From assembly GCA_030760725.1 (NCBI GenBank), contig JASWHV010000012.1, positions 54,157,652-54,221,651 of the forward strand: a DNA stretch of 64,000 bases, in the 5' to 3' direction. The stretch's first letter is position 1. Each line of letters opens with the position of its first letter. The stretch comes from Neostapfia colusana (taxonomy: Eukaryota; Streptophyta; Magnoliopsida; Poales; Poaceae). The notes below the pieces were generated by a model. That model ran no database searches. It saw only the letters and a list, made by a program, of their open reading frames with translations, and was not told where the DNA came from. Positions 11,497 through 22,685 of this stretch are shown piece by piece. A program made the translations under genes and the position numbers.

Positions 11497-12067
11497 GCGT
11501 GGTATCAGAGCTCGCTTGAGGTTTAACACAGTACAAAGGTCTTCTTTTTCAAAAATCCAGTGAGGAACGAGTTAGTAGCCCGTATAAGGATGTTATTAGC
11601 ATATAGAAAGTGGCATATTAACCTATTTGTTATGTCGGAAAATCGTGTATCTCGGGACGTTTATGTATTGGGGGGTACACGTAAGCGCTGTCCACCAGTG
11701 CGCACAAGCTGAAGGGTGGAGCCCCACGGGTGGCAGGTAACCCGACCCGCTTTGATATCCTCTATGACTCTTCATGTCGTTTGGGGTATTCGAGCAACGT
11801 CTGTCCCTGGCGTGCGTGGTGCAACTTGGGAGACCCCGTCACTTGGTCTAAAACGTGAACACGTAACTCAAGGCGTGGTTGGCTTGAGAACATCCGGGCG
11901 AGTGATGACGGCCGGGTGTACTAACTGTATGGATTCCGGGCTCGGTGTGCAGCCGAGTCTGATGATTGTTTGAGTTTCTGCAGGTAGCCTGACCACGAAA
12001 CGGTAGACGTGTAGCATCCGTGTGCAAGTGACGTTTAGTGCCACTGAAATAACGAAGCCGGCTAAGT
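11497..12067 (+). repeat. Second, truncated copy of the family A internal start
   Basis: This repeats 248-818: primer site at 11500-11511, then the leader, with about 7 differences in 570 bases. It stops at GGCTAAGT, where reverse-oriented LTR sequence of B begins. With the LTR before it, this gives LTR-internal-LTR-internal. Unequal recombination between LTRs, or two elements sharing one LTR, would produce it. Confidence 0.85.
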
Positions 12068-12300
12068 TCCTGAGTCTCACCGGACAACCTTCTTTATAGC
12101 GTTGATGTTTACCTGCAAAACCACTTATATAGCAAGAGTGAGCACAAAGGCTCAGCAAGACTTAACCGTCTCTCCTAAGACATGAAACTCTACATGAAAG
12201 TAACCTAAGACTTAAGCCTGTCATTTGTGAAAAGACTCGCCTACGAGTTCATCCTTAACTTTCAGATTTTAGCCATAATAGTAGTGACCTTGCGCCCAGC

Positions 12301-12347
12301 AACATTGGAACTCCACAATCAAACAAGAAACGCTTCATTCCAATGTT
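12301..12347 (-). other. Conserved LTR hairpin, B copy
   Basis: On the minus strand the stem is AACATTGGAA with TTCCAATGTT (10 bp) around a 27-base loop with the core GTTTCTTGTTTGATTG. Stem bases differ from the A and E copies yet remain fully paired. Confidence 0.75.
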
Positions 12348-14991
12348 ACTTGTCCCAAGGTGAAAAATAACTTTAGTTTGCTCTATCTCTACTTCAACCA
12401 TGGTTTTCATGCAATTTATAATTAGCATAACAGCATTTAAAAATTTTGCAAAATATTCCCACACAATTTGATTACTACGTCACAGCGCAGTGAGCAAGCG
12501 GTACTCATAATCGCGAGGGACGGTGATTCGAATCAAACACTACCCAAATAACTCGACACATACGCCCGCCTCTGAAGACCCAACTTTGGCGTCCTTCATT
12601 ACATCGTATGTGGCAACCTTTCTCAGGCCACTAAACTGTAGAACCGGTCGCGCCGTCTCGGGCTCATAGGTCTAACGAGACGATGTGGTATGCCTCTACA
12701 ATCCAGTGAACCCGGTACATCGGTTTCCTGGTTCCCATATATCAGTAAGCATCCGGTACACAACTCAATACTTGCTCCCAGGGCCGCATACGCTTCGGTC
12801 CTTGACCAACAAGGGCAGAGCTACTCGACCAAGACCTCGTCTTGTCGCTGTCTAACCTCTCTGCCCGGTCTCATCTTTAGAAATGTAAACTTTAGTTTGC
12901 TCCCCTTTCCAACCACACTTATGTGGTCCTGGAATAAAGCTCGCGAGTAGATTCCAACTACTCGTCTTCTACCGGCTGTCCTAGCCTATTTAGCACGGCC
13001 TTATTCTATAGTGATGACACAATTCTACCCTTGACCTCAGGGTTCATGTCTGCTTATGCAAGTGGAGTATCACACATCCTTGACCTAATGCACATACAAA
13101 CCTTGACCAATAGTAGTGAACAAAGGGAAACTTTAAAAACAACTTAAGTGCAAACCGGGGCTTGCCTTGGTTTTGCAGGTGACTATAGTCAGATAATATG
13201 AGGTTTGTTGTTGATGTCTTGAAGTTCAATTTCTGCCCTTCTTGCTCCTTGATCCAAGCTCAACTTCTCCTTCTTCACTTTCCACGTTTTATCACTACAC
13301 GTTATGAATATGCATACATGTTTAATTATAAAACTTTTGCTAACAAATGCTAACGACAAGTTTAAAACTGAAACTCTGTTTAAGAATTCAAAATGACACT
13401 GGGGTGGTGGTTTGGGTGTGTGTTTAAGCACTATCATCAAGTGATGAGTGGAGTTTCATCACTTGGGTGGGGATCAACTAATGGTTGAACAGAACACTAA
13501 TGATCCAGGGCTCAAATGGAGCTGGAAATTTTCTTGGGAGTTCCTTGTCACAAGAAAGTCCTCTGGACCAAAATTCAGAACATTTCACTAAGTGGATCAC
13601 CCAGAACAATTCCCTAAGCATTTAAGCAAAAAGGAATTAATTCTGATTAAATTTGCACATTCATGCAAATTCAAGTGAACTATAATTTCATACATAGCTC
13701 AGGGAGTATTCCTGAATTTTCCTAGGATGTTTGGAGCTAAGGAATGACTAGAACTGAATTTCCAAGTTTTGGAAATTCTCTGAAAATGTTTCTGTATTCA
13801 TTTGAATACAGAAACTTGGAATCAGAATTAATCTAACTAAATCAACTTCAAATGAGCTGAAACTTTTACAGGAGTCTCCTAATATCCTAAATAATATTCT
13901 GGCAAAATTTGGGGATTTTTGGATGAACCAAACTCCCTCTAAAAGTCTTTTGCTGAAAATCTTTAAAGAATTCTCCAGAATTTTATATTGGTTTTCATGC
14001 AAATTTAGTTGCATATTTGGATAATTCTTTTCACCCTGAATCCAACCCAATTTGAATCACTAAATTTGGAGGCTCCTAGCAAAAGTTATGAGGTTCTAAA
14101 GTTTGAACCAAATCTGGAATTCAAACTAAATTCGGGAAAAGTTCAAACCCTGCCTGTGGGTCCACCCCACACGTGTCAGCCGCCGGATTCATGTCACATG
14201 GGGCCACATGACCCTTCCCGCACCACCACGCTGAATCCCAGGGCCGCAGCGGATCGAAGATTTAAATTATCGCCACTGACAGGTGGGACCGGCCGGTCGT
14301 CTTCAACCTCGGCCCGTTTCCTTTTTCCCGCGCCGCACCCTCGCCGGAAGTTCGTCGGGGCTCACCGGAGTCGGCTTCCCGGCCGTCTCCCGGCTCGGTA
14401 CTCACCGCCTGGGGGTTTTCAGGGGCGAGCAACTCATCTACGGGGTCAGTACAAGCTAACAGCGCTCGGAACTAGGTCGGCGACGTGCGCACCCTTCGGT
14501 GAAGCTTCGGCGCCGTGGTCCGAGCATCCTAGCCCGCCAAAAGGTCGGAGAATTTTCTATAAAGCATCAGTGAAGGTCAGGCAAGCTCGGCATGGCCTCA
14601 AACTGGCTAGGAAATGGCGGCAACTCGGTTGTCACCGTGCGCCCGAGGGTCCCCGCCATGATCACCGCTCGGAAAGCTTGGAATTCGTCGCTAACCTGAG
14701 GTTTCTAGCTAGGGTTGTGAAGGGGACTTATCCGCTAGCCAGTCTTGTGCTCATGTGCACGATTTGGTGGCCTAAAAACAACAATTACGATTGAATTTTG
14801 AGGATTTCTTACCCGGGGTCTCTTCGCACGTGCCGAGAGCAAATCGCCAAATTCTTGCTCAGGAGGTCATGGATCGAGTGGAGGTTTGGCGAGGAGCAGC
14901 AGGGAACTCCGGCGCTCCTCTGGGTGTCCCAGCTCGGCCGTGAAAGCCTCTTGGTGGCGCTTTCCACGTGAGTCCAACGTCGGTTTCCAAA

Positions 14992-14996
14992 GTTTA
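14992..14996. repeat. Target site duplication GTTTA, left of E
   Basis: GTTTA just before the inverted LTR end of E, repeated at 27012-27016 just after its 3' LTR. A 5-bp duplication is normal for gypsy integrase. It defines the whole 14997-27011 block as one insertion. Confidence 0.85.
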
Positions 14997-15705
14997 TGTG
15001 ATGGCCCATCGTCCCGATCATTCACGGGGACGGGGCACCTCGCCCGGGAATCGCATTGGGTGGTGCCGTGCGATGCGGCACCCAACAGCACACACAATAA
15101 AGCATCCTATTACATAAAACAAGCGGAAGCTTACAAAGTGTTGATTTTACAAATACCTCTCAAAATAAACTACAGCGGAAGACTATTACAACTCACGTCT
15201 CATACCTATGCTAAGCAACAGAGGAGGTGTCCAGCCCGCGGACCCTTCTCGCTAGCAACACTGTCATAATAGCAGCGGCAGGGGTTACCCTGAGTTCATC
15301 ACTCGGAGAGCTCCGAGTCTCATCAGGTACCCGTACATCTCAACATACAGTTATTACCTGCAAAACAACTTGTGCAGTATCTGTGAGCACGAAGCTCAGC
15401 AAGACTGACCCGTCACCCTAGTCATGAAACTCTACATGATGCAAATAGAGGGCTGATTATAGAAGTTTGCACAAACGATGAACTTGAGCTAAAGGAGAGT
15501 CCTTACTTCAAGTTTTAAGCAACTTTTATAGCCCTCGCGCAACTTACATCGAGACTCCACAATCAAACAAGAAACGCTTCATCTCGATGTCACTTGCCAG
15601 AGGTGAAAGTAACTTTAGTGAGCTATCCTAGACTCAAACTGACCTTGCACCATTAACGTCGAGACTCCACAATCAAACAAGAAACGCTTTGCCTCGACGC
15701 TACTA
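14997..15705 (-). repeat. Inverted U5-side LTR copy at the left end of E
   Basis: The reverse complement of the last ~710 bases of E's LTR (compare 26301-27011). It begins TGTGATGG, the complement of the LTR end. 14997-15649 pairs with 15706-16359 with about 6 mismatches. Its inner end runs through the hairpin at 15656-15700 to CTACTAG, then switches strand. Confidence 0.9.
15656..15700. other. Hairpin at the centre of the E palindrome
   Basis: CGTCGAG (15657-15663) pairs with CTCGACG (15693-15699) around a 29-base loop holding the conserved core in reverse orientation. The midpoint, 15678, is also the midpoint of the whole 14997-16359 palindrome. It corresponds to the first of two hairpins in the intact 3' LTR (26309-26350). 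Confidence 0.8.
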
Positions 15706-16359
15706 GTGCAAGGTCAGTTTGAGTCTAGGATAGCTCACTAAAGTTACTTTCACCTCGGGCAAGTGACATCGAGATGAAGCGTTTCTTGTTTGATTGTGGA
15801 GTCTCGATGTAAGTTGCGCGAGGGCTATAAAAGTTGCTTAAAACTTGAAGTAAGGACTCTCCTTTAGCTCAAGTTCATTGTTTGTGCAAACTTCTATAAT
15901 CAGCCCTCTATTTGCATCATGTAGAGTTTCATGACTAGGGTGACGGGTCAGTCTTGCTGAGCTTTGTGCTCACAGATACTGCACAAGTTGTTTTGCAGGT
16001 AATAACTGTATGTTGAGATGTACGGGTACCTGATGAGACTCGGAGCTCTCCGAGTGATGAACTCAGGGTAACCCCTGCCGCTGCTATTATGACAGTGTTG
16101 CTGGCGAGAAGGGTCCGCGGGCTGGACACCTCCTCTGTTGATTAGCATAGGTATGAGACGTGAGTTGTAATAGTCTTCCGCTGTAGTTTATTTTGAGAGG
16201 TATTTGTAAAATCAACACTTTGTAAGCTTCCGCTTGTTTTATGTAATAGGATGCTTTATTGTGTGTGCTGTTGGGTGCCGCATCGCACGGCACCACCCAA
16301 TGCGATTCCCGGGCGAGGTGCCCCGTCCCCGTGAATGATCGGGACGGTGGGCCATCACA
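15706..16359 (+). repeat. Partial 5' LTR of E (U5 side, sense)
   Basis: The last 654 bases of E's LTR in sense orientation, ending CATCACA, 3 bases before the primer site. All U3 and promoter-bearing upstream parts are absent. It differs from the matching part of the 3' LTR (26358-27011) at about 35 positions, but from the inverted arm at only about 6. One hairpin copy is at 15766-15810; the reversed copy is at 15546-15590. Confidence 0.9.
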
Positions 16360-16362
16360 GCG

Positions 16363-16375
16363 TGGTATCAGAGCC
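16363..16375 (+). promoter_or_regulatory. Primer-binding site of E
   Basis: TGGTATCAGAGCC matches 13 bases of the initiator tRNA-Met complement, 3 bases after the LTR end. Confidence 0.9.
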
Positions 16376-18098
16376 GCATTGGTAATAGCACACGGAATAA
16401 GGATCGTATTACGACAAAAACTTAGGATACGGTGAGGAAACGATAGTAGGCCCACATAAGGACTATAGTAGTATAGTTACTTAAAGTGGCATAACTAACT
16501 TATGTGTTATAATTCTGAATTTTGATTCTGTAACGATGCAGCTATGTTCTGGTAAGAATGGTAAGGAACGCCACCGAAAGCGGTTCAATTTCGGTTAGCT
16601 CCCCTGACGAGGAAAGTGGTTCAGGGCTAGGTCTCACAGCTTGGTGTGAGACGTTAATATGAACTCATGGACTCTTCATGTTCCTGAGGTCATATGAAAC
16701 GCTGATCCCTAGCGTGCATTAGGCAAGTAAGTGGAGACCTCATCGCGTGGTCAGTAACGCGAGAGTGTGTTCGTCTGGGAGTAGCCCAGGAGGACATACG
16801 CAGCGCTTGCCATCGGCGAGCCCTGCAGGGCAGTAGGTGGTATCTGTTGGGTTGATAACATTCCCAATCGTGATGACCCGTTCATGATATACTCGGGTTC
16901 CCCGTCGTGTGGTGTTGAAACACGATCACGTACCTTGAGACGTGACTTAACTCAAGGACGGCCGTATGGCAATGATACGGGCGTTTGTATTTACTTTCAA
17001 TTATGGAACTGCCTGAAATGAAACAACCCTTGAGTGCACCACTATTGAGTGTCTTCTGCAGGTACTAACCACGTACGTATCCCGTGTAGTACACGTGTGT
17101 GAGAGACTGTTTAGTGCCACTGATTATACGTATATACCGGTATAATCCGGTTTAGGATTTTCTTTTGGAGAGACAACGTAGTACCGACATTGTTCTTACG
17201 GTGCATCGACACCATACCTCACATAATAACCTCTTCCCTATGAAGAAATGATTCATGAGCTAACTTTCAACTAAAAATGGAAGTTTGAAACAAATATTAG
17301 TTACTGAACTCTTATTTTGAACTAAGATTCAAATGAGAGAGTGTCTAGGTTGTAAAGATTTCAAAAACAGAGTGCTCTGTTTCTGGCAGAAATTGTTGCT
17401 GGACTTTTACAGAGCATAACTCTGAGTAGCTTTAACCAATTAAGGTGTATGATACAGTTCTGGAAAGCTTTTCAAGTGCTCTACAACGCTCTTGTAGACC
17501 TCCAGAGCAAAATCATAAGTTAATTTGGTGAAAAGTCCAGTTGAAGGCAAACTGTTCAGAACCAGGACAGTAGCAAAACCTCTCTGGACCTTTCTGTTTT
17601 TAAGCCATAACTTCCTGTAGAAAAATCCCTAGGGAGCCTGTGATACACCGTTGGAAAGGTTATGAGCTATGCAACCTCGTTGTATTTCAATGGTTGTTCA
17701 GATTCTTGATGTACTTGTATGTACAACGGTGATAAAGTCAGCCACCTACAAAGGAGATGCTGACAAACCTTATCCAGGAAGTCTGTCAACTTTGAGCAAT
17801 CATAACTTTTGATCCAGAAGTGATATGGAGGCATTTGGATACTCGTTGGAAATATATTAAAGTTAACTTTAACTTTGATATTCAACTTGAGTTACGAAAG
17901 TGCTTTTAACTGGATCAGAATCTGATCTGTTTGAAGACCAATCAGTCGGCTTGTAAATCCTTGCTGTTAGATACATCAGTTTGCGCTTAAATCATTTTGC
18001 TTACATGTTGAGGTTTCATTTTCAGTGTTGCACTACTTTGTTTATGGAATAAATTCAGTGATAGTGTTGAACTGATAATGAACTCTAGCAATTGCAGA
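16376..18098 (+). other. Untranslated leader of E, without ORF0
   Basis: About 1.7 kb without a convincing frame. Parts align with A1's leader (for example near 17450-17520). No ORF0 remnant is recognisable before gag, where A1 has 945 coding bases. It ends in TTGCAG directly before AATG, an acceptor-like site as in A1. Confidence 0.7.
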
Positions 18099-21000
18099 AT
18101 GGTGCAAACTCGTTCCATGAGTGAGGTGGGTGGTTCCAGTGGTGGTTGTGGTGATAACTCTCCACAGCGTGAGCAGCGAGCTCCGCAACAGCAGCCTCCA
18201 CCAGGACCTTCACCCACGGTCACAATGACGGACATTCTGGCCGTCATGACGGGTGCAAGCGATGAGCGAACCGACTTGCTCCGCACCCTGGTGATGAATA
18301 CATCCCGTCAAGGGGGATGTCAAAACGAAGACTTGCGCCAACCTCAACTGAATTCCTATGTTGAGTTCTTGGCAACTCAACCACCGGTTTTCATGGAATC
18401 TGAGGATCCTCTGGTGGCGGATAGCTGGATCCGTACCATCGAATCTAAGTTCGGGTTGCTTCAATGCACCGAACAACAGAAGGTTTTATACGCAGCGCAA
18501 CAACTTCACGGGTCCGCCAGTGCATGGTGGGCAAATCAACTCGCCTCCTTACCAGCTGGACATGACTGTACATGGGCAGAATTCTGGAAGGCGTTTCTGG
18601 CGTATCATGTTCCGTCCGGAATAATTCAGCGGAAACTTGAGGAGTTCCTGGCCTTAAAACAAGGAGGAGGGGTGCATACGAGCATTCGCGAGTGTTCAAC
18701 AAGCTGACGCAGTATGCGCCTCAACATGTGAACACCGAAGCACAAAAGTGTGAATGGTTCTTCCGCAGCCTCAATCCCAAGCTAAAGGAGAGACTCGTTT
18801 TAGCTGATCGAAAGAACTTCAACGAATTGATGAGTGCTGCCATCATGGTTGAAGATGCTCAGCGGGAAGTTCAGGCTGAGAAAAGAAAGAACCAGGTACC
18901 ACCGGAGAGCAGTAGTAGTGCTCCGCAGAAATACAGGGTGGTAGACAGTACCTTGAACTGTCAGCTGATGCAGCCGGCTCGACGACTCCAGCAACATTCG
19001 GGTCGTTCGTCCCAATACTTTGAATTCGGACAGCTGCAACAACGGTATAGGCAGCCACGTTATTCTGCTCCTCAAGTGTTCTTGCCGCAGCAGAATACCA
19101 CTAATGTCCATGCACAGAGCAACCAGGAACCGACTGAGAAACCGTGCTTCACGTGCGGGTACTTGGGTCACATCAGCAGGAAGTGTCCAGAAAGGACACA
19201 CCATGGAGAAACTACACCGGGGCGGGGTATAAATCAACCCCGTGCTCAGCTTCAAGGAACTGCACCAAAATCCGGGTGCATTTATCATACGGCTCTAGAG
19301 GATGTGCCAGTGGGGCACCTGTACTAGCGGGAATGTTCACCCTCAATGAACTGCCCGTGTTAATTTTATTTGACTCTGGAGCTACACACAATTTCATCAG
19401 CAGGTCATTTGTGTGCAAAGCTGAGCTCTCCACCTCTACACGGAAGGATCACTATCTTATCCGCTCACCTGGTGGAAATATAGCCGCTAATGAAGTAGTG
19501 ATCAAAGCACCCTTGTGCTTAGGTGGAAACTTATACCCCACAACCCTCATTGTGTTAGAGGGGCAAAAGATCGACGTGATTCTAGGAATGGCGTGGATGA
19601 ACTACCACGGGGCTGTTCTCGATATTGGTCCACGGATTGTTAGTTTGGACTCTCCAATCTATGGTCTCCAAACGCTCATACTTGAAGCCATGGATTCTAA
19701 AAATCCAGTGGTGTACCACAGTGTGACCACGAAACTGGAGGATATTCCAGTGGTCCGTGAGTACCCAGATGTGTTTCCCGACGATCTTCCAGGGATGCCG
19801 CCTGAGAGGGATGTGGTATTCAAGATCGAGTTAGCACCGGGAACCACACCAATATCTCGGAGGCCGTACAAAATGTCTCCGAAGGAATTAGCTGAACTGA
19901 AAGAACAGCTAAAGGACTTAATGGACAAAGGGTTCATCCGACCAAGCTCATCGCCATGGGGCTGTTCAGCCCTCTTTGTGAAGAAAAAGGATGAGTCACT
20001 TCGATTATGTGTGGATTATCGGCCGCTGAATGCAGTGACGATCAAAAATAAATATCCGTTGCCGCGGATCGATATATTATTTGATCAGTTAGTGGGTGCC
20101 AAGGTATTCTCCAAGATGGACTTACGGTCTGGTTATCATCAGATAAAGATCAGAGCGGAGGATATTCCGAAGACGGCTTTCTCGACTAGATATGGGCTCT
20201 ATGAGTATCTAGTCATGTCTTTCGGGCTAACAAATGCACCCGCACATTTCATGTATCTCATGAATTCTGTATTCATGCCAGAGTTGGATCAGTTCGTCGT
20301 GGTTTTCATCGACGACATTCTCGTATACTCCAAATCGGAGGAGGAGCACACCAAACATCTCCATATTGTGCTCCAACGCCTACGAGAACATAAGCTGTAT
20401 GCCAAATTCAGCAAGTGTGAATTTTGGATCAGCAAAGTACCATTCTTAGGCCACATTATTTCAGCAGAGGGTGTGGCCGTGGATCCAACTAAAATTGAGC
20501 AAGTCTTGAAGTGGGAATCTCCAACATCTGTTCATCAAATCCGCAGTTTTCTGGGGCTAGCGGGTTACTATCGGAGATTTATTCCCAGCTTCTCAAAAGT
20601 GGCTAAACCAATGACAGAGTTGCTGAAGAAAAGCAGCAAGTATGTGTGGACAGAGGGCTGTGAAGGGGCATTTCAAACATTGAAGAAACATCTCACCACG
20701 GCACCGGTGTTAGCCCAACCAGATACAACAAAGCCATTTGATGTTTATTGTGATGCCTCAGGCATTTGACTTGGCTGCGTCTTAATGCAAGATAGACGCG
20801 TGATCGCGTATGGGTCTCGACAACTCCGCAACCACGAGCAGCACTACCCCACTCATGACCTAGAACTTGCTGCAGTGGTGCTTGCGTTGAAGATGTGGAG
20901 GCACTACTTACTTGGAAATTTAGTGCACCTCTACACCGACCATAAGAGCCTCAAATATATATTCACTCAGAAGGATATTAATATGAGGCAGCGGAGATGG

Positions 21001-22614
21001 CTGGAATTAATTAAAGACTATGAGCTCGAGATCCATTACCATCCGGGCAAGGCTAACGTGGTGGCTGATGCACTCAGTCGTAAGTCCCACGTTAATAACT
21101 TGTCAGTTGTTCCGGAGGAAGAGGAAGAACCAAGCTTGCGGGTGATTCCGTATGGGGCGTTGTATAATCTTGCTCTTGTGCCTACCATTAGAGAGGAGAT
21201 TGTACAAGCCCAGAAGAGAGATAGAGGGATGCGGAATATACGAGCAAGGATTAAAGAGGATAAGATGAAATGTTTCCGGGAAGATGATCAAGGCGTGTTA
21301 TGGTTTAACGACCGTATCGTGGTACCCCGGAACCTGAAGTTAAGGAAGAAGATCTTGGACGAAGCTCATATGTCCAAGTACTCGATACATCCAGGAAGTA
21401 ATAAGATGTATCAAGATCTTAAAACAAAATTTTGGTGGACTCGGATGAAACGAGAAATTGCCAAATATGTATCTAAATGTGATACATGTCGGCGAGTCAA
21501 GGCTGACCACATAAAGAAAGCAGGGATGCTGCAACCTTTAAGCGTTCCAGCATGGAAGTGGGAGGACATCAGCATGGACTTTATTGTCGGACTGCCTCTC
21601 ACGTCCAGAAAGCATGACTCCATTTGGGTGATTGTTGATCGCTTAACCAAATCAGCCCACTTCATCCAAGTGAATACGGGATTCCATACTAAACAATATG
21701 CAGAGTTGTATCTCTCCAGAATTGTATGCTTGCATGGAGTCCCCAAGACCATCATATCAGACCGAGGTTCAATATTTGTTGCTCGTTTCTGGGAGCAACT
21801 ACATGAATCTCTAGGAACAAAATTAATCAGAAGCTCAGCATACCATCCCCAGACTGACGGTCAAACGGAGAGGGTGAACCAGATTTTGGAAGATATGCTC
21901 AGGGCATGTGCCATAGATCATTGAAAGAACTGGGATAACCATTTGCCATTAGCAGAGTTCTCCTACAACAATGGTTACCAATCCAGTATTAAAATGGCAC
22001 CATACGAAGCACTTCATGGCAGGAAGTGCCGCACACCACTCAATTGGTGTGAATCGGGCGAGAGGGTGATTTTCAGCATTGATCTTGTAAAAGATGCTGA
22101 AGAGCGGGTCCAGCTGATTCAAGAAAACCTCAGGGCCGCTCAATCTCGCCAGAAAAGCTATGCGGACCAGCGACGCCGACCCTTGTGATTTGAAGTCGGA
22201 GATCACGTCTATCTCCGAGTATCCCCGATGAAGGGAATTCATCGATTCAGGGTCAAGGGAAAGCTAGCTCCTCGCTTTGTGGGTCCGTTCCTTATTACAG
22301 AACGGTGTGGGACGGTAGCCTACCGTTTGGAGCTGCCGCCATCCTTATCGGGCATCCACGACATCTTCCATGTCTCACACTTGAGAAAGTGTTTGAAGAA
22401 ACCGACGAACATCCTTTCGGAAGACATGGAAATATTGCAACCGGACCTCACCTACACCGAGAAGCCGATCAAGATTATCGACGAAAAGAGCCGGATCACT
22501 CGAAATCGGACTTTGGAATTTTACAAAGTCCTGTGGAGTAATCACACACCGGAAGAGGCGACTTGGGAAAGTGAAGATTACCTCCACAAGAACTATCCGG
22601 AACTTTTGTCGTAG
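18099..22614 (+). pseudogene. gag-pol: gag-pol polyprotein of E (Tekay/Del-like), broken
   Basis: The same domain order as A1: capsid, CCHC knuckle (CFTCGYLGHISRKC, near 19145-19190), protease DSGA near 19375, RT with FIDD near 20310, RNase H, integrase with HHCC, intact QTER catalytic glutamate, GPF motif and chromodomain-like tail ending at TAG 22612-22614. Breaks: frameshifts near 18665-18690 and near 19311, and TGA at 20767-20769, 21922-21924 and 22186-22188. The protein is clearly related to family A but well diverged, so E is a separate family. The start ATG follows CAG as in A1. Confidence 0.93.
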
Positions 22615-22669
22615 TTGTTGTAATTACCTTCCGTCTCATCTTTCTTTTGTAATCTCGGGACGAGATTCT

Positions 22670-22685
22670 TTTAAGGGGGGAGGAT
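22670..22685 (+). promoter_or_regulatory. Polypurine tract of E
   Basis: TTTTAAGGGGGGAGGAT-type tract directly before the TGTAAAGGTC start of the 3' LTR. Confidence 0.9.

Larger units (their letters stand above)
12068..14996 (-). repeat. 3' LTR of element B, part 1 (U5 side, left end missing)
   Basis: Reverse-oriented LTR sequence related to the LTR of element E. Shared landmarks are TACCTGCAAAAC near 12110, CTCAGCAAGACT near 12150, the conserved hairpin at 12301-12347 and the GCAAACCGGGGCTTG block near 13150. Its true U5 end (about 320 bp, judged from E) is missing at the junction with A1. A GC-rich block starts near 14160 and continues after the E insertion. Short open frames here are not credible genes. 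Confidence 0.75.

Noticed and set aside
14009..14794. 261-codon open frame in B's 3' LTR
   Set aside because: It lies in the GC-rich LTR core, is interrupted by E's insertion site downstream, shows no domain, and crosses from AT-rich to GC-rich sequence without change of coding character.
14997..16359. Foldback (MITE-like) DNA transposon explanation for the inverted repeat
   Set aside because: Both arms are LTR U5-side sequence joined directly to a tRNA primer site, and the 5-bp duplication encloses the whole gypsy element, not the inverted repeat alone.
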